Part shown: piece by piece, positions 17,401 to 26,424 of the stretch
Layout of the letters: the number at the start of each line of letters is the position of its first letter
Numbering within the stretch: the first letter of the stretch is position 1
DNA from: JAJFFW01 sp038531315
GTDB taxonomy: Bacteria > Pseudomonadota > Alphaproteobacteria > Caulobacterales > Parvularculaceae
Assembly (NCBI GenBank): GCA_038531315.1
Contig: JBCBBT010000032.1
Coordinates: 1-37,089, forward strand
Direction of reading: 5' to 3'
DNA: 37,089 nt
Notes under the pieces: model-generated
Database searches by the model: none
What the model was told of the DNA's origin: nothing
Seen by the model: only the letters and a program-made list of their open reading frames with translations
Made by a program: the position numbers and the translations under genes

Positions 17401-17418
17401 ATACCCTCTATGGAGTAT
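17401..17418 (-). promoter_or_regulatory. CsoR operator in front of csoR
   Basis: ATACCCTCTATGGAGTAT. Its reverse complement matches the site at 17092-17109 in both 7-base flanks (ATACTCC and AGGGTAT), differing only in the four central bases. It covers the GAGGG ribosome site of csoR, so bound CsoR would limit its own expression. Confidence 0.82.
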
Positions 17419-17541
17419 CTGGCTATACCATGCCTGCACCGCTGCGCCACCCCGGGCGCAAAGCCGCGGCAGATTTCGGGCGGAAAATTCTAACATGCCA
17501 ATCTACTATACCAATTAATGTTCACTGGCATTTTTACTTTA

Positions 17542-17573
17542 TTGACAGATTGATGAAAATTGGTTGATGTTAA
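17542..17573 (+). promoter_or_regulatory. Candidate promoter of the second TonB receptor
   Basis: A consensus -35 TTGACA (17542-17547) is followed by poor -10 candidates (TGATGT at 17 bases, TGTTAA at 20). An imperfect TGTT...AACA dyad overlaps the latter and may be an operator. The remaining gap between csoR and the receptor shows nothing else. Confidence 0.35.
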
Positions 17574-17644
17574 AGGTGTAAACAATTTCGCATGCTTCCG
17601 GTGGGACGCTGCGCATAACGAAACAAATTAACGGGAGGGGTCTC

Positions 17645-20600
17645 ATGACCAGATTGACCGAGGCGCCGAGGGCGCATGCACCGAGTGCTCTGGCTGGCCG
17701 TCGGCGGCTTTTGCTGACAACCGCGCTGGCGCCGGCAGTATTTTTCTGCGCCGCGCAAGCTGTTGCGCAAGAAGATGAAGACGATGTCGCCGACCAGATT
17801 GTCGTCACCGGCATTCGCAGCTCGCTTCAAAGCGCGCTGGAGGAAAAGCGCCAGGCGCCAAACATTGTCGAGGTGATCCAGGCTGAAGCGATCGGTAAAC
17901 TGCCTGATCAAAACCTTGCGGAGGTTCTTGAGAATATCACCGGCATTCAGATCACACGCGACGCCGGTATCGGACAGGCTGTTCAAATTCGGGGTACGGA
18001 TGACAACCGGATTGAAATTAACGGCGTCTCAACCGTCGGATCGGGGTCGGGGCGCGGCGGCGTTGACTTTGAGGATATCCCGGCATCGCTGATTTCTTCT
18101 CTGGAGGTCACCAAGGTTCCGAACGCGAAAACGATTGAAGGATCCGTCGGCGGCACAATCAATCTGCGTACGTTGCGTCCTTTGAGCCTGCAGAAGCCGT
18201 TGGTCGCCATTCGCGGGCAGGCGGAATTCAGCGATCTCGCCGATACGGTGTTGCCAAGGCTTAACGGGACGGTCGGCAATAAATGGGATACGGGCATTGG
18301 CGAAATCGGCCTTGTCTTCAGTGGAAGTTATGCGCGTCAGGACGTGTCAGAGTTTAGCCCGCGGGTTGACCGCGATGCGCTGGTCGAACCGACCGACCTC
18401 GGCCCGGACGGCGTGACGCCGCTGGCCAGCGCGGAGTCGTTTCCGTTCCTGCGCATTCAGTTCCTCGATCAGGATCTCGACAATTTCGAATTTGAAACGC
18501 TGAACTTTACGGGGTCGCTGGAATGGCGGCCGAACGACAATATCAAACTGTATTTTGACGCCTTGTATAATGACCAGGAGCGCAGACAAGAGAGCACGCG
18601 GGTTCAGTTCTCCGGCGTGTCGGCGTCCGCTGTCGTCAATAATACGACCAACACGGCGTTTGAAACGGTTGATTTTGGCAGTCTCGACGGGCCGGATGGT
18701 CCGGTTGAGCTCGGTGAAGTGCAGGCGGTTCTGTCCGGCATACTCGAGCCCGGCCAACAGCTTTCCGGCGGCAACCGTCTGAACCCGAACTTTCGAACGT
18801 CCAGCAACACCGGCGCGCGCGTTACGCAGAGTTCTGTTTACCGTGTCGGCGCCGAGTTTGGTACGGACACGCGGTTTTCCGGCCTCATTGAAGCGTCGAT
18901 TTCCGGCTCGGATACGGTCAATCCAAATTTCACGACGACTCTCGACTTCATCAATCCAAATGATGTTCAGCCGAGCCCGGGGATCAGCCTCGATAACGGC
19001 GTTCCTGTTGAGTTCGATCTCAGTAATAACGCGTTGACCTTCGGTATTGCGCAGGGTTTGCCGACGACGCCGACCACGGCGCAGTTCCTTGATCCTGCGA
19101 ATTATCAATTGCGTCAGGTTCAACAGGACAATGATATCGTTGAAAATCGGGAAGTCGCGTTTCGGCTTGATACGACCTATGACGCGGAAGACCAATTCGG
19201 TTTCTTCACCTCATTTGACGTCGGATACCGCTTCAACCGGACGTCGTCGCTCAATGATGAAAGTCAGCGTAATTTCAACTTCACCAATGACGGCGATTTG
19301 CCGCCCGGCGGCACCGGCGCCTTCGCGCGGCCAAATGCGAACCTGTTTTCTGATATCGTCGTCGCGGGTCCGGATAATTTCGACGCCGCTGACGGGCGCC
19401 GGCTTTTCGTTCGCGACTTCCTGATCATTGACCCGGAGATTTCCTTCTCCGACCCTGATGCGGTGCGTGATATCCTCAATGGCGCCATCACAGCCAGCAA
19501 CACGAACCAACCGCAATTCGATCCCGTCAACCTGATCGTTGCGCCAACGCAATTGACCAACGCGTTTTTCGATATCGAAGAGCGCACGCACGCGGCGTAT
19601 TTTCAGGCCAATTTCGACTCCGACGGTCTCGGTCTTCCGATCCGGGGCAATCTCGGCGTTCGTTATGTCAGCACGAATGTTTCGTCGCTGGGCAACACGA
19701 TCATCGGCGGCGTCGCAACACCCGTTGTGACCGAAGGCTCTTATAACTTCTTCCTGCCGCGGTTTAACCTCGTCGCAGAGCCGCGCGAGGATGTTCTGAT
19801 CCGCGCGGGCATTTCCCGCGATATCAACCGGCCGGATTTTGAAGATCTGTCGACATCCGTCAGCCTCAGCACCAGCCCCAATGATCCGGTTCGTATCGGC
19901 AATCCTGATTTGGTGCCGGAAGCGGTCTGGTCGTTCGACCTGTCGGGTGAATACTACTTCGCCCCCTCGAGCGTTGTAACGCTCGGCTTTTTCCACAAGC
20001 GCCGAACGAACCTGTTTTCTCAGTTCACGGTATTTCCGCCCGGAAATGAGGACGCCTCCGGTCAGCTCAACATCGATATTACGCCGCCTTGCGAAGATGG
20101 CGGGTTTTTCAACCCGATCGCGGACCGGAACATCAACAATCCGACTCCGGGCGACGGCATCTGCGTGCCGCAGCAATCGACATTCAACGGATCGGGCACG
20201 ACGACGCAGACCGGTCTTGAATTCGCCTTCCAGCACAATCTGTCCGAATATGAAGACCGGCTCGGCTGGGCGTCAGGGTTTGGCGTGATCGCGAACTACA
20301 CGTATCAATTCGAAGGCGGCAGCGCGCGCAACTTCATTGAAAACTTCCGGGACACCAGCGACGGACCGCGGGATGTTTTCGGGGACCTCGGCATTGAAGG
20401 TACGCTCGATCAGAACCGGTTGGAAAATCTTTCCAATCACGCTTTCAACGCCACGCTGTTTTACGAAAAGTACGGCCTGAGCGCGCGCGCGCGTTACACT
20501 TGGCGGTCGAGCTTCACCAATCAGGAAGATGATTTCTTCAATCTCTTCATCATCAATGGATCGCGCGGACAATTGAACGCCAATGTGAATTATGCGGTTA

Positions 20601-20743
20601 CGGATAATGTCACCGTCTTTTTCGAGGGCATCAATCTCCTGCGGGAGGACGCAAACCAGTTTTGCGTCAACAACAATGCGCTCTTGTGTTTTCAGGGCTT
20701 GACGGATCGCCGATTGATTGTCGGCGCAAGTCTGCGTTTCTGA
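17645..20743 (+). CDS. TonB-dependent receptor, Xanthomonas/Caulobacter type
   Basis: A 1032-residue outer-membrane receptor. An N-terminal signal segment (RRLLLTTALAPAVFFCAAQAVAQ) precedes the TonB box DQIVVTGIRSSL. The plug has EAIGKLPDQNLAEVLENITG and VRI-type repeats, then the barrel ends GASLRF. EAIGKLPDQN and the PNAKTIEGSVGGTINL motif are hallmarks of the TIGR01782 group, which mostly imports carbohydrates in Caulobacter and Xanthomonas. GGGAGGGG precedes the start. No transporter or hydrolase lies beside it, so its substrate is open. It is divergent to csoR but has no Met- or His-rich patches suggesting copper. A strong terminator follows. Confidence 0.93.
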   Translation: MTRLTEAPRAHAPSALAGRRRLLLTTALAPAVFFCAAQAVAQEDEDDVADQIVVTGIRSSLQSALEEKRQAPNIVEVIQAEAIGKLPDQNLAEVLENITGIQITRDAGIGQAVQIRGTDDNRIEINGVSTVGSGSGRGGVDFEDIPASLISSLEVTKVPNAKTIEGSVGGTINLRTLRPLSLQKPLVAIRGQAEFSDLADTVLPRLNGTVGNKWDTGIGEIGLVFSGSYARQDVSEFSPRVDRDALVEPTDLGPDGVTPLASAESFPFLRIQFLDQDLDNFEFETLNFTGSLEWRPNDNIKLYFDALYNDQERRQESTRVQFSGVSASAVVNNTTNTAFETVDFGSLDGPDGPVELGEVQAVLSGILEPGQQLSGGNRLNPNFRTSSNTGARVTQSSVYRVGAEFGTDTRFSGLIEASISGSDTVNPNFTTTLDFINPNDVQPSPGISLDNGVPVEFDLSNNALTFGIAQGLPTTPTTAQFLDPANYQLRQVQQDNDIVENREVAFRLDTTYDAEDQFGFFTSFDVGYRFNRTSSLNDESQRNFNFTNDGDLPPGGTGAFARPNANLFSDIVVAGPDNFDAADGRRLFVRDFLIIDPEISFSDPDAVRDILNGAITASNTNQPQFDPVNLIVAPTQLTNAFFDIEERTHAAYFQANFDSDGLGLPIRGNLGVRYVSTNVSSLGNTIIGGVATPVVTEGSYNFFLPRFNLVAEPREDVLIRAGISRDINRPDFEDLSTSVSLSTSPNDPVRIGNPDLVPEAVWSFDLSGEYYFAPSSVVTLGFFHKRRTNLFSQFTVFPPGNEDASGQLNIDITPPCEDGGFFNPIADRNINNPTPGDGICVPQQSTFNGSGTTTQTGLEFAFQHNLSEYEDRLGWASGFGVIANYTYQFEGGSARNFIENFRDTSDGPRDVFGDLGIEGTLDQNRLENLSNHAFNATLFYEKYGLSARARYTWRSSFTNQEDDFFNLFIINGSRGQLNANVNYAVTDNVTVFFEGINLLREDANQFCVNNNALLCFQGLTDRRLIVGASLRF

Positions 20744-20800
20744 TCAGCATCTGAAGAATCGGTCAGCCGGCATCGACGAAACCGGCGTTCAACTGACCGC

Positions 20801-20843
20801 GAACCCGCCTGCTTTATTCCTCCCGAAGCAGGCGGGTTCTTTT
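20801..20843 (+). terminator. Rho-independent terminator after the receptor
   Basis: Perfect 14-bp stem: GAACCCGCCTGCTT (20801-20814) and AAGCAGGCGGGTTC (20826-20839), 11-base loop, then TTTT. It lies 58 bases after the receptor stop and isolates that gene from the DUF2141 gene downstream. Confidence 0.92.
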
Positions 20844-21042
20844 CGTCGTTGTGGGGCTTCAGTTTGTTCTGGGTGCTCGGCGCCGCCTCGGGCGCGCAGC
20901 GGTGGCGGATTGACGCAGGTTTTCGCGCATTGTGGCTCTGAAGGCGCAGTGCGTTGCAATCTTTCATTCACAGGCCGGTGAGATGCGGGCGCGCGCGCGG
21001 TTGCCGGTGGCGAAGGCGCGACGGGCATGATACCGACCCTGC

Positions 21043-21555
21043 ATGATCAGAACAGTGCTTTTTGCGAGGTCCGCCGCGGTGGGCGTATTTTTGGCGGCCG
21101 GCGCCCTTGCCGGAGGGCTGCACGCGCGGGCGTTCCCGGACCCTGACATCATGGATGATATTGTCGATCCCGCCGGTGTTGTCCTCGCCGTTGAGGCCTA
21201 TTTCGCCGCGGACCGGCGCGACGAGGATGGCGCGGAAGCCGGCATGGTGCGCGTGAACGCGTATGCCGATGAGGCGACGTTCTTGTCAGAACCGACGCTC
21301 AAGGCGCAAAGTGCGGTTGGCGAAAACGGCATCGCGGTTGTGAAATTCGGGGCCTTACCGCCGGGCGATTATGCTTTCGTCGCTTACTTCGATGCAAACG
21401 GCGACCAGCAACTCAATCGCGGCCGTCTTGGGCGCCCGAAGGAACCGTATGCGTTTTCCAACGGCGTCAGGGGTCGATTGCGCAGGCCAAAATTTAAAGA
21501 GACCGCCGTACCGGTCGGCGATGGCGCTATTGTCGTCATTACCCTGAGCGACTGA
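21043..21555 (+). CDS. DUF2141 family secreted protein
   Basis: A 170-residue protein with an N-terminal signal segment (about residues 1-29). The DUF2141 pattern is clear in the second half: FGALPPGDYAFVAYFDANGD, LGRPKEPYAFSNGVRG, then a hydrophobic beta strand at the end. The DANGDQQLN loop is calcium-loop-like and usual for the family. The biochemical role is unknown; members are predicted periplasmic or outer-membrane-associated beta-sandwich proteins. No ribosome site is obvious before the ATG at 21043. It converges on the YceI gene with 7 bases between stops. Confidence 0.8.
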   Translation: MIRTVLFARSAAVGVFLAAGALAGGLHARAFPDPDIMDDIVDPAGVVLAVEAYFAADRRDEDGAEAGMVRVNAYADEATFLSEPTLKAQSAVGENGIAVVKFGALPPGDYAFVAYFDANGDQQLNRGRLGRPKEPYAFSNGVRGRLRRPKFKETAVPVGDGAIVVITLSD

Positions 21556-21562
21556 TCGGTCT

Positions 21563-22180
21563 TTATTGACGGATAAATTCCGCTTCAATTTCGATGGCGA
21601 CCTCATTACCGACGACGCCGGCGAACCGGTCAACGCCAAACTCGGTCCGGTCAAATGAACCCTTCGCAGAAAATCCGACAACAAATGCGCCGCGCAACAG
21701 GTCGCGCGCGCCGCCATTGAAGACAACGTCGAGGGTAATCGGCGCCGTGACGCCCTTCAATGTCAGATCGCCGGTCATAACCCCCTGATTCTCGCCAGTT
21801 ACATTGACTGTCCGGCTTCGGAACACGGCTTGGGGGTGTTGTTCGGCGGCAAACCAGTCCGGTCCGAGAAGCGTTGCGGCGAATTCGTCGTTTGCGATAT
21901 CGAGCGACGCAACCTCTATGATTGCCTGCACCTGCGCTGTTTCCGGATTGTTCGCGTCGAAGTCGAGGCTCGCGTCGAAACGATTGAAGCGTCCGACATA
22001 GCGCGAAAATCCGAGATGATTAATTTTAAACGTCAGCGCCGCATGCGTTTCGTCAAGCGCATAGGCGCCAGGCTTCAGCGCTTCCGGCTCGGCGTCTACT
22101 TTCGGCGTTACAAGCGATGCGCAAGCTGAAAGCGCGATCAGAGAGAGCAAAACCCCAAAACGGCGACCATGGTTGAACAT
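21563..22180 (-). CDS. YceI-family lipoprotein
   Basis: A 205-residue protein with a lipoprotein signal (LIALSACAS, Cys about residue 20). A YceI lipocalin-like barrel follows: YALDETHAALTFKINHLGFS, FNRFDASLDFD, MTGDLTLKGVTAPITLDV, and FDRTEFGVDRFAGVVGNEV near the end. YceI proteins bind isoprenoid or amphiphilic lipids in the periplasm, and related proteins accompany cytochrome b561. It lies 18 bases before the MoeB-type gene in the direction of transcription reversed (that gene is downstream coordinates, upstream in transcription), so the two may be co-transcribed. The physiological role is not shown by context. Confidence 0.88.
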   Translation of the reverse strand: MFNHGRRFGVLLSLIALSACASLVTPKVDAEPEALKPGAYALDETHAALTFKINHLGFSRYVGRFNRFDASLDFDANNPETAQVQAIIEVASLDIANDEFAATLLGPDWFAAEQHPQAVFRSRTVNVTGENQGVMTGDLTLKGVTAPITLDVVFNGGARDLLRGAFVVGFSAKGSFDRTEFGVDRFAGVVGNEVAIEIEAEFIRQ

Positions 22181-22198
22181 CGCGGAATACGTCCTCTT

Positions 22199-22978
22199 TC
22201 AAGAAGTGTTTTCGTTCAGTCGCGCACAATCTTTGCACGCCGGATCAGCCGGCAGCGCGACGGTGCGGATCTCGCTTTGAAGGCCGTCATAGATCATCAG
22301 CCGTCCCGCAAGCGTGCGCCCCGCACCAGTGATTGCTTTGATCGCCTCCATGGCGGCTAGGGCGCCGACGACGCCGGTGAGGGGGCCGATCACGCCTTCC
22401 TCAGCGCAGGTGATCTGATCTTCGCGCGGCGGCGCTTGCGGCGTCAGGCAGCGATAGCACGGCAAAACGCCGGGATCGACATAGGGCGTAAACAAAGCGA
22501 TCTGGCCCGTGAAACGTCCGATAGCGGATGAAAGATAGGGCTTTCTCGCGTCAATCGAGGCGCTGTTCAGGACAAAACGCGTTTCGAAATTATCGACCCC
22601 TTCGACGACCACATCATAATTGGCGATGAGGTCGCGCGCATTGGCGCCATCGAGCCGAACACGATGTTTTTCAACGGCGATATCCGGGTTCAATGCGGCG
22701 ATGCGCCTTTCGGCGGCGTCGACTTTCGCGGCGCCGATGTCGCCCGTTCCATAAATGATCTGGCGCTGGAGATTGGAAAGCGCGACGACGTCGTCGTCAA
22801 CGAGGCCGATGGCGCCGACGCCTGCAGCGGCGAGATATTGCACAATGGGCGCCCCGATACCCCCCGCGCCGACAATTAGAACGCGAGCTTTCAACAGCTT
22901 GTGCTGCCCCTGTGCGCCAATTTCTTTAAGAAGAATATGGCGCGCGTAGCGTTCTGTCTGGTCAGCCGTCAACATCAC
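22199..22978 (-). CDS. moeB: MoeB/ThiF-type adenylyltransferase
   Basis: A 259-residue E1-like enzyme that adenylates the C-terminal Gly of a ubiquitin-like sulfur carrier, most likely MoaD for molybdopterin synthesis. Seen: nucleotide loop LIVGAGGIGAPIVQ (about 34-47), acidic DDDVVALSNLQRQ, a Cys near ITCAEEGVIGP, and the structural zinc pairs CYRC and CKDC. It lacks the C-terminal rhodanese domain of larger MoeZ/Uba4 forms. The start may be GTG (22978) or the next ATG (22975). MoeB and ThiF cannot be told apart safely by eye; no moa or thi genes lie here. Neighbouring dUTPase is on the same strand. Confidence 0.85.
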   Translation of the reverse strand: MMLTADQTERYARHILLKEIGAQGQHKLLKARVLIVGAGGIGAPIVQYLAAAGVGAIGLVDDDVVALSNLQRQIIYGTGDIGAAKVDAAERRIAALNPDIAVEKHRVRLDGANARDLIANYDVVVEGVDNFETRFVLNSASIDARKPYLSSAIGRFTGQIALFTPYVDPGVLPCYRCLTPQAPPREDQITCAEEGVIGPLTGVVGALAAMEAIKAITGAGRTLAGRLMIYDGLQSEIRTVALPADPACKDCARLNENTS

Positions 22979-23032
22979 GGCTGAGTATCAGATAAAATGC
23001 GCCCGCGCGCCACTTGCTTTCGTCTTCAGGCC

Positions 23033-23509
23033 CTAGACGCCGGTTGACCCAAAACCGCCCGTCCCGCGTTCGGTGTCGTCGAGGGCGTCGGTTTCTTCAA
23101 ACTGCGCCTGAAAAACCGGCGCGATAACCATTTGCCCGATCCGATCGCCGCGATTGATAATAAAATCCTCCGTCCCATGATTGATCAGGATGACTTTTAG
23201 TTCACCGCGATAATCAGCGTCGATAGTGCCCGGCGCGTTGACGCAGGCTATGCCGTGCTTCGCCGCCAGCCCCGAGCGCGGCCGCATTTGCGCCTCCCAG
23301 CCCGGCGGCAGCGCAATTGCGACGCCAGTGGGGACCATGAAGCGTTCGCCCGGGGCCAAGGTCAGCGGCGCCTCCGCCGGAATGGCGGCGCGCACATCCG
23401 CACCCGCTGCAAGCGCTGTCTGATAGGCCGGCAACTCAAGGCCCGCCCCGTTTTCGAGCCGTTTGATTTTAACAATCGGCGCATTGGTCGCCGCTGGATC
23501 GTCGAACAT
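23033..23509 (-). CDS. dut: dUTP diphosphatase
   Basis: About 158 residues, the usual size for trimeric dUTPase, which hydrolyses dUTP to dUMP and pyrophosphate and keeps uracil out of DNA. All five motifs are present in order: AGADVRA, PRSGLA, the uracil-pocket/catalytic hairpin APGTIDADYRGEL, GDRIGQMV, and the flexible Gly-rich tail RGTGGFGSTG. Three Met codons lie near the start (23527, 23515, 23509). AAAGG with a 7-base spacer favours 23509, and the family begins near VKIKRL. Same strand as, and 55-60 bases before, the MoeB-type gene. Confidence 0.94.
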   Translation of the reverse strand: MFDDPAATNAPIVKIKRLENGAGLELPAYQTALAAGADVRAAIPAEAPLTLAPGERFMVPTGVAIALPPGWEAQMRPRSGLAAKHGIACVNAPGTIDADYRGELKVILINHGTEDFIINRGDRIGQMVIAPVFQAQFEETDALDDTERGTGGFGSTGV

Positions 23510-23618
23510 GGCCATGCCTTTTTTCATCGCATTAAAGAGTAGCCGAACAATAAGCGGATTCTTGGCGCAACAGCCTTGCGCCGACGGTTAATTTTTCCCC
23601 GCCCGTCGCGCCTGATCA

Positions 23619-24500
23619 TCAGGGTTGCTCAAAAACGGCGCAATTGTCGATCAAACGGGTCTTGCCGACCATAGCGGCGGCGAAGATGCGCGCGTCGGCG
23701 GGCGCGGGGCCGGCTTCGGTCAGGCTGAGATCATCGGCGCGTCGCACCTCAAGATAGTCGAGCGCCTCAAAGCCGTTCTCGAGCAGCGACCGGCGGCCGC
23801 TTTCGACGACGTCTTCGACGTTCTCGCCGGCCCGAAGCGCCGCCGCCATCTCTGCGATGACGACATTAAGACCGCCGGCGACGGCCCTCTCCGCCGCAGA
23901 GAGGTACGCGTTGCGTGACGACATCGCGAGCCCGTCCGGCTCGCGCACGATTGGCGCGCCGACAATATCGATATCCATATCAAGGTCGCGCACCATGCGA
24001 TCGATCAGGCGCAACTGTTGGAAATCCTTTTCCCCAAAAACAGCAATATCGGGTCGGCACTGGTGGAGCAGTTTGCAGACGACAGTGGCGACGCCGCCGA
24101 AAAAGTGCGGCCGCGACGCGCCGCAAAGTCCTTTGGAAAAATCTTCCACCGAGATCCGTGTTTGAAATCCCTCCGGATAGATTTGATCCGCAGACGGCAA
24201 ATACGCAAGATCACAGCCCTCGGCCTCCAACAGATCAAGGTCGCGGCGTTCGTCGCGCGGATAAGTCTCAAGGTCCTCTCCGGGGGCGAATTGGGTCGGA
24301 TTGACGAAAATACTGGCGACCGTTCGGTCGGCGAGGGCGCGCCCCTGTTTGATGAGCGACAGATGGCCCTTATGCAGGGCGCCCATGGTCGGCGCGAAGG
24401 CGATCGTAAGGCCTTCGCTGCGCCAGGCGTCAATACGCGCGCGAAGCGCCTGCTTGGTGTGGACGACGCCGATCGCCTGAGCGGCCTTTGCGGTCGACAT
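23619..24500 (-). CDS. panC: Pantothenate synthetase
   Basis: A 293-residue cytoplasmic enzyme joining pantoate and beta-alanine with ATP to make pantothenate, the precursor of coenzyme A. The nucleotidyl-transferase motifs are clear: FAPTMGALHKGHLSLI with the HxGH signature (about 34-49), FVNPTQFAPGEDLETYPR, FGEKDFQQLRLI, and SSRNAYLSAAER. Length is typical. AAGGA lies 8 bases before the ATG. panB is not adjacent, so panC is probably transcribed alone. Confidence 0.96.
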   Translation of the reverse strand: MSTAKAAQAIGVVHTKQALRARIDAWRSEGLTIAFAPTMGALHKGHLSLIKQGRALADRTVASIFVNPTQFAPGEDLETYPRDERRDLDLLEAEGCDLAYLPSADQIYPEGFQTRISVEDFSKGLCGASRPHFFGGVATVVCKLLHQCRPDIAVFGEKDFQQLRLIDRMVRDLDMDIDIVGAPIVREPDGLAMSSRNAYLSAAERAVAGGLNVVIAEMAAALRAGENVEDVVESGRRSLLENGFEALDYLEVRRADDLSLTEAGPAPADARIFAAAMVGKTRLIDNCAVFEQP

Positions 24501-24682
24501 GGCTGAATTCCTTGCTTATTATCCATGTTAGTGTTCCAGACCGCTCATGCGACACGGCGTTGGGATGCACAAGTGGCCCGCCTTCATAGGATCCGCGAAA
24601 ATGCCGCCGCACAAGACGAACGCGTGCGCCCGGTCTCAGTTTTTTATCCGGCCCTACGCCGAAGCATTGTGATAGCCCAGCC

Positions 24683-25450
24683 ATGAATACTTTTGCGCGT
24701 ATCGTAGCCGCCCTTGGCGCCTGTCTCGTTGCCAACGGGTGCGCCAGCCTCGGTATTGGCGGCGGCGATGAAGCGGAGACGCCGGCGATTGCGTTGCCGC
24801 CCTCCGATGTGCGCGCGCCGTCGGTGGATGAGACCAAACTGCGCACAGAGTTGGCGCAGCTCAAAGCGGAGAATGCACGGCTGCGGACGGCGATGAAAGC
24901 CTTGCAACGGGCCAAGATTGCGGCCGAGCAGGAAACGACCGGCGCCGCAAAAACTGCATCGGGCGGCGAGCCGCCCAGCGCCGCCGCAGCGTCCCCCGCA
25001 CCCGCTGCGGGACCGAAAACCGCCGTGGTGGCCGCCGCGGATGCGGACCGGGCGCTCGCCGATGCGCCGCAGGTCGCCGGCGCGCCGCGGCTCGTCCAGC
25101 CGTCAATTGCTGATACCGACCCGGCTTTCGAGAACGAAGCGGCCGGCGATATCAAAGTCGCCAGCGTGCTCTATGGCGTCCATCTCGCGTCCTATCGAAT
25201 GACTGATGAGGCCCGCGAGGGATGGCGCAAGTTGCAACGGGAAAACCCCGATGAACTGGGGCTCCTTGAACCGCGCGTCGAGCAGGTGACGGTCAATGGT
25301 CGGGGTGTTTTTCTGCGATTGATTGGCGGCGGCTTTTCTTCAGAAGACAAAGCCGAAGCGCTCTGTAAGCGATTGAAATCAAAAAATCTTTACTGCGCTG
25401 TCGCGAGTTTTAATGGCGACCGGCTATCGCTGGCGGGGGCGGCTGGCTAG
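24683..25450 (+). CDS. SPOR-domain lipoprotein
   Basis: A 255-residue lipoprotein (lipobox VANGC, Cys20). A predicted coiled coil (about residues 50-80: TKLRTELAQLKAENARLR) and a long Ala/Pro-rich linker lead to a C-terminal SPOR-like fold (about residues 160-250: VLYGVHLASYRMTDEAREGW and FLRLIGGGFSSEDKAEALC). SPOR domains bind denuded peptidoglycan at division sites; this protein would tether there from the membrane. Its stop codon overlaps the stop of the convergent chaperone gene. mipZ, another division gene, is nearby, though not in one operon. Confidence 0.82.
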   Translation: MNTFARIVAALGACLVANGCASLGIGGGDEAETPAIALPPSDVRAPSVDETKLRTELAQLKAENARLRTAMKALQRAKIAAEQETTGAAKTASGGEPPSAAAASPAPAAGPKTAVVAAADADRALADAPQVAGAPRLVQPSIADTDPAFENEAAGDIKVASVLYGVHLASYRMTDEAREGWRKLQRENPDELGLLEPRVEQVTVNGRGVFLRLIGGGFSSEDKAEALCKRLKSKNLYCAVASFNGDRLSLAGAAG

Positions 25451-26334
25451 TTATTGCTCTCGCTTGCGGCTTCAATCGTGAAGCTGCGCGCCGCCAGGAT
25501 TGTTCCTTCAAATTCAGCATCGCCCCGATACCGCACGGACAGGGCGCCGGCGGGCAATGAGGCGGCATTGAGGGGGATCGTGACCAATCGGGCGGGGCTT
25601 TGCGGGTAGGCGGCGATGTTGGCGCGTCGGCCGAGTTCTTTGCCGACGATTTCCTTCGCGCCGGCATCTGCGGGAAAAAATTCTGCAGTCAAAGCGCCGT
25701 AGGACGACCAACCGCCGCGCGCCTCGACCCGTGTTTCGAGCGCCAGCGCGCCATCTTCTGTGCGGGTCAGTCTGGTTCCTGACAAATGCGCGCCGTGAGC
25801 GTGGCGCGCTGTCGAGCCGCTTCTTACGAGAACCGGCGTTGTGATCCCCGATCGGACATCAAGCTGGATGCCGCTACCGGCCTTGCGCAATGGGCTGCGC
25901 ACTGCAGTACTTTCTATCAGAAGATGAGACCTTCTTTCTGGATCAGTAAGTTGTGCGTCTTTTCTTAAGTGAACTGTAAAGGTCGCCCGAGCGCCGGGTT
26001 GCAAGCGGAAGAACGAATTTGAAAGGACAAGGTATGGAGCCGCGCTCGTGCGCGCACGGTGCGCTGGCGAGGCGGGCGCGTACCCTTCTGCCCGGGCCTC
26101 GAGATCGACCCAGGAAAGACGCAGTTCAAGGGTTCGCGGTGAAGGATTTGAAATCTCATAGCGCGCCGTCGGCGACTCGGCGCTTATGACCTGGCGAAGC
26201 GGCGACAAGACAAATTCGGCGTGCGCCGCATTCAGGCCGGATGACGCCAGCGCCGCCGCACACGCTATGGTCGTTCTCCAAAACGAAATTCGCGCTATCA
26301 TCGGCGCTGAGAATCGGCGCATTTTGTGACCCAT
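25447..26334 (-). CDS. PapD-like periplasmic chaperone
   Basis: About 295 residues with an N-terminal signal (ending NAAHAE). The mature part starts FVLSPLRQVISAESPTARYEISNPS and continues with YLVLSNSFFRLQPGARATFTVHLRK and PERRSHLLIES, which is the pattern of the first immunoglobulin-like domain of fimbrial chaperones; the second domain is weaker. Such chaperones donate a strand to pilin subunits, but no usher or pilin gene lies in this window. I start at the ATG at 26334; the open frame continues 123 codons upstream but crosses the divergent mipZ gene. The last bases overlap the end of the SPOR gene by 4. Confidence 0.78.
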   Translation of the reverse strand: MGHKMRRFSAPMIARISFWRTTIACAAALASSGLNAAHAEFVLSPLRQVISAESPTARYEISNPSPRTLELRLSWVDLEARAEGYAPASPAHRARTSAAPYLVLSNSFFRLQPGARATFTVHLRKDAQLTDPERRSHLLIESTAVRSPLRKAGSGIQLDVRSGITTPVLVRSGSTARHAHGAHLSGTRLTRTEDGALALETRVEARGGWSSYGALTAEFFPADAGAKEIVGKELGRRANIAAYPQSPARLVTIPLNAASLPAGALSVRYRGDAEFEGTILAARSFTIEAASESNN

Positions 26335-26424
26335 TACGCAACAGTCTCCCTGAGCTGGTGCGCGTTTCTTGCCACAACCGTCTTTGGAGATGCGCTCCGG
26401 ACGTGTTTTTAGGACCGAAAAACC

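Noticed and set aside
17492..17532. ATGCCA / TGGCAT inverted repeat followed by Ts between csoR and the receptor
   Set aside because: Only 6-bp arms with a loop of over 20 bases, and in a gap between divergent genes where no terminator is expected.
18347..20236. Two long minus-strand frames (282 and 341 codons)
   Set aside because: Antisense inside the second TonB receptor, very Arg-rich, no motifs.
17645..20743. Copper uptake as the role of the second receptor because it neighbours csoR
   Set aside because: No Met- or His-rich segments, no CsoR palindrome close to its promoter, and its motif group is mainly linked to carbohydrates.
24430..25155. A 241-codon minus-strand frame across the panC-SPOR gap
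   Set aside because: Ala/Ser-rich shadow antisense to the SPOR gene; no start signal and no motifs.
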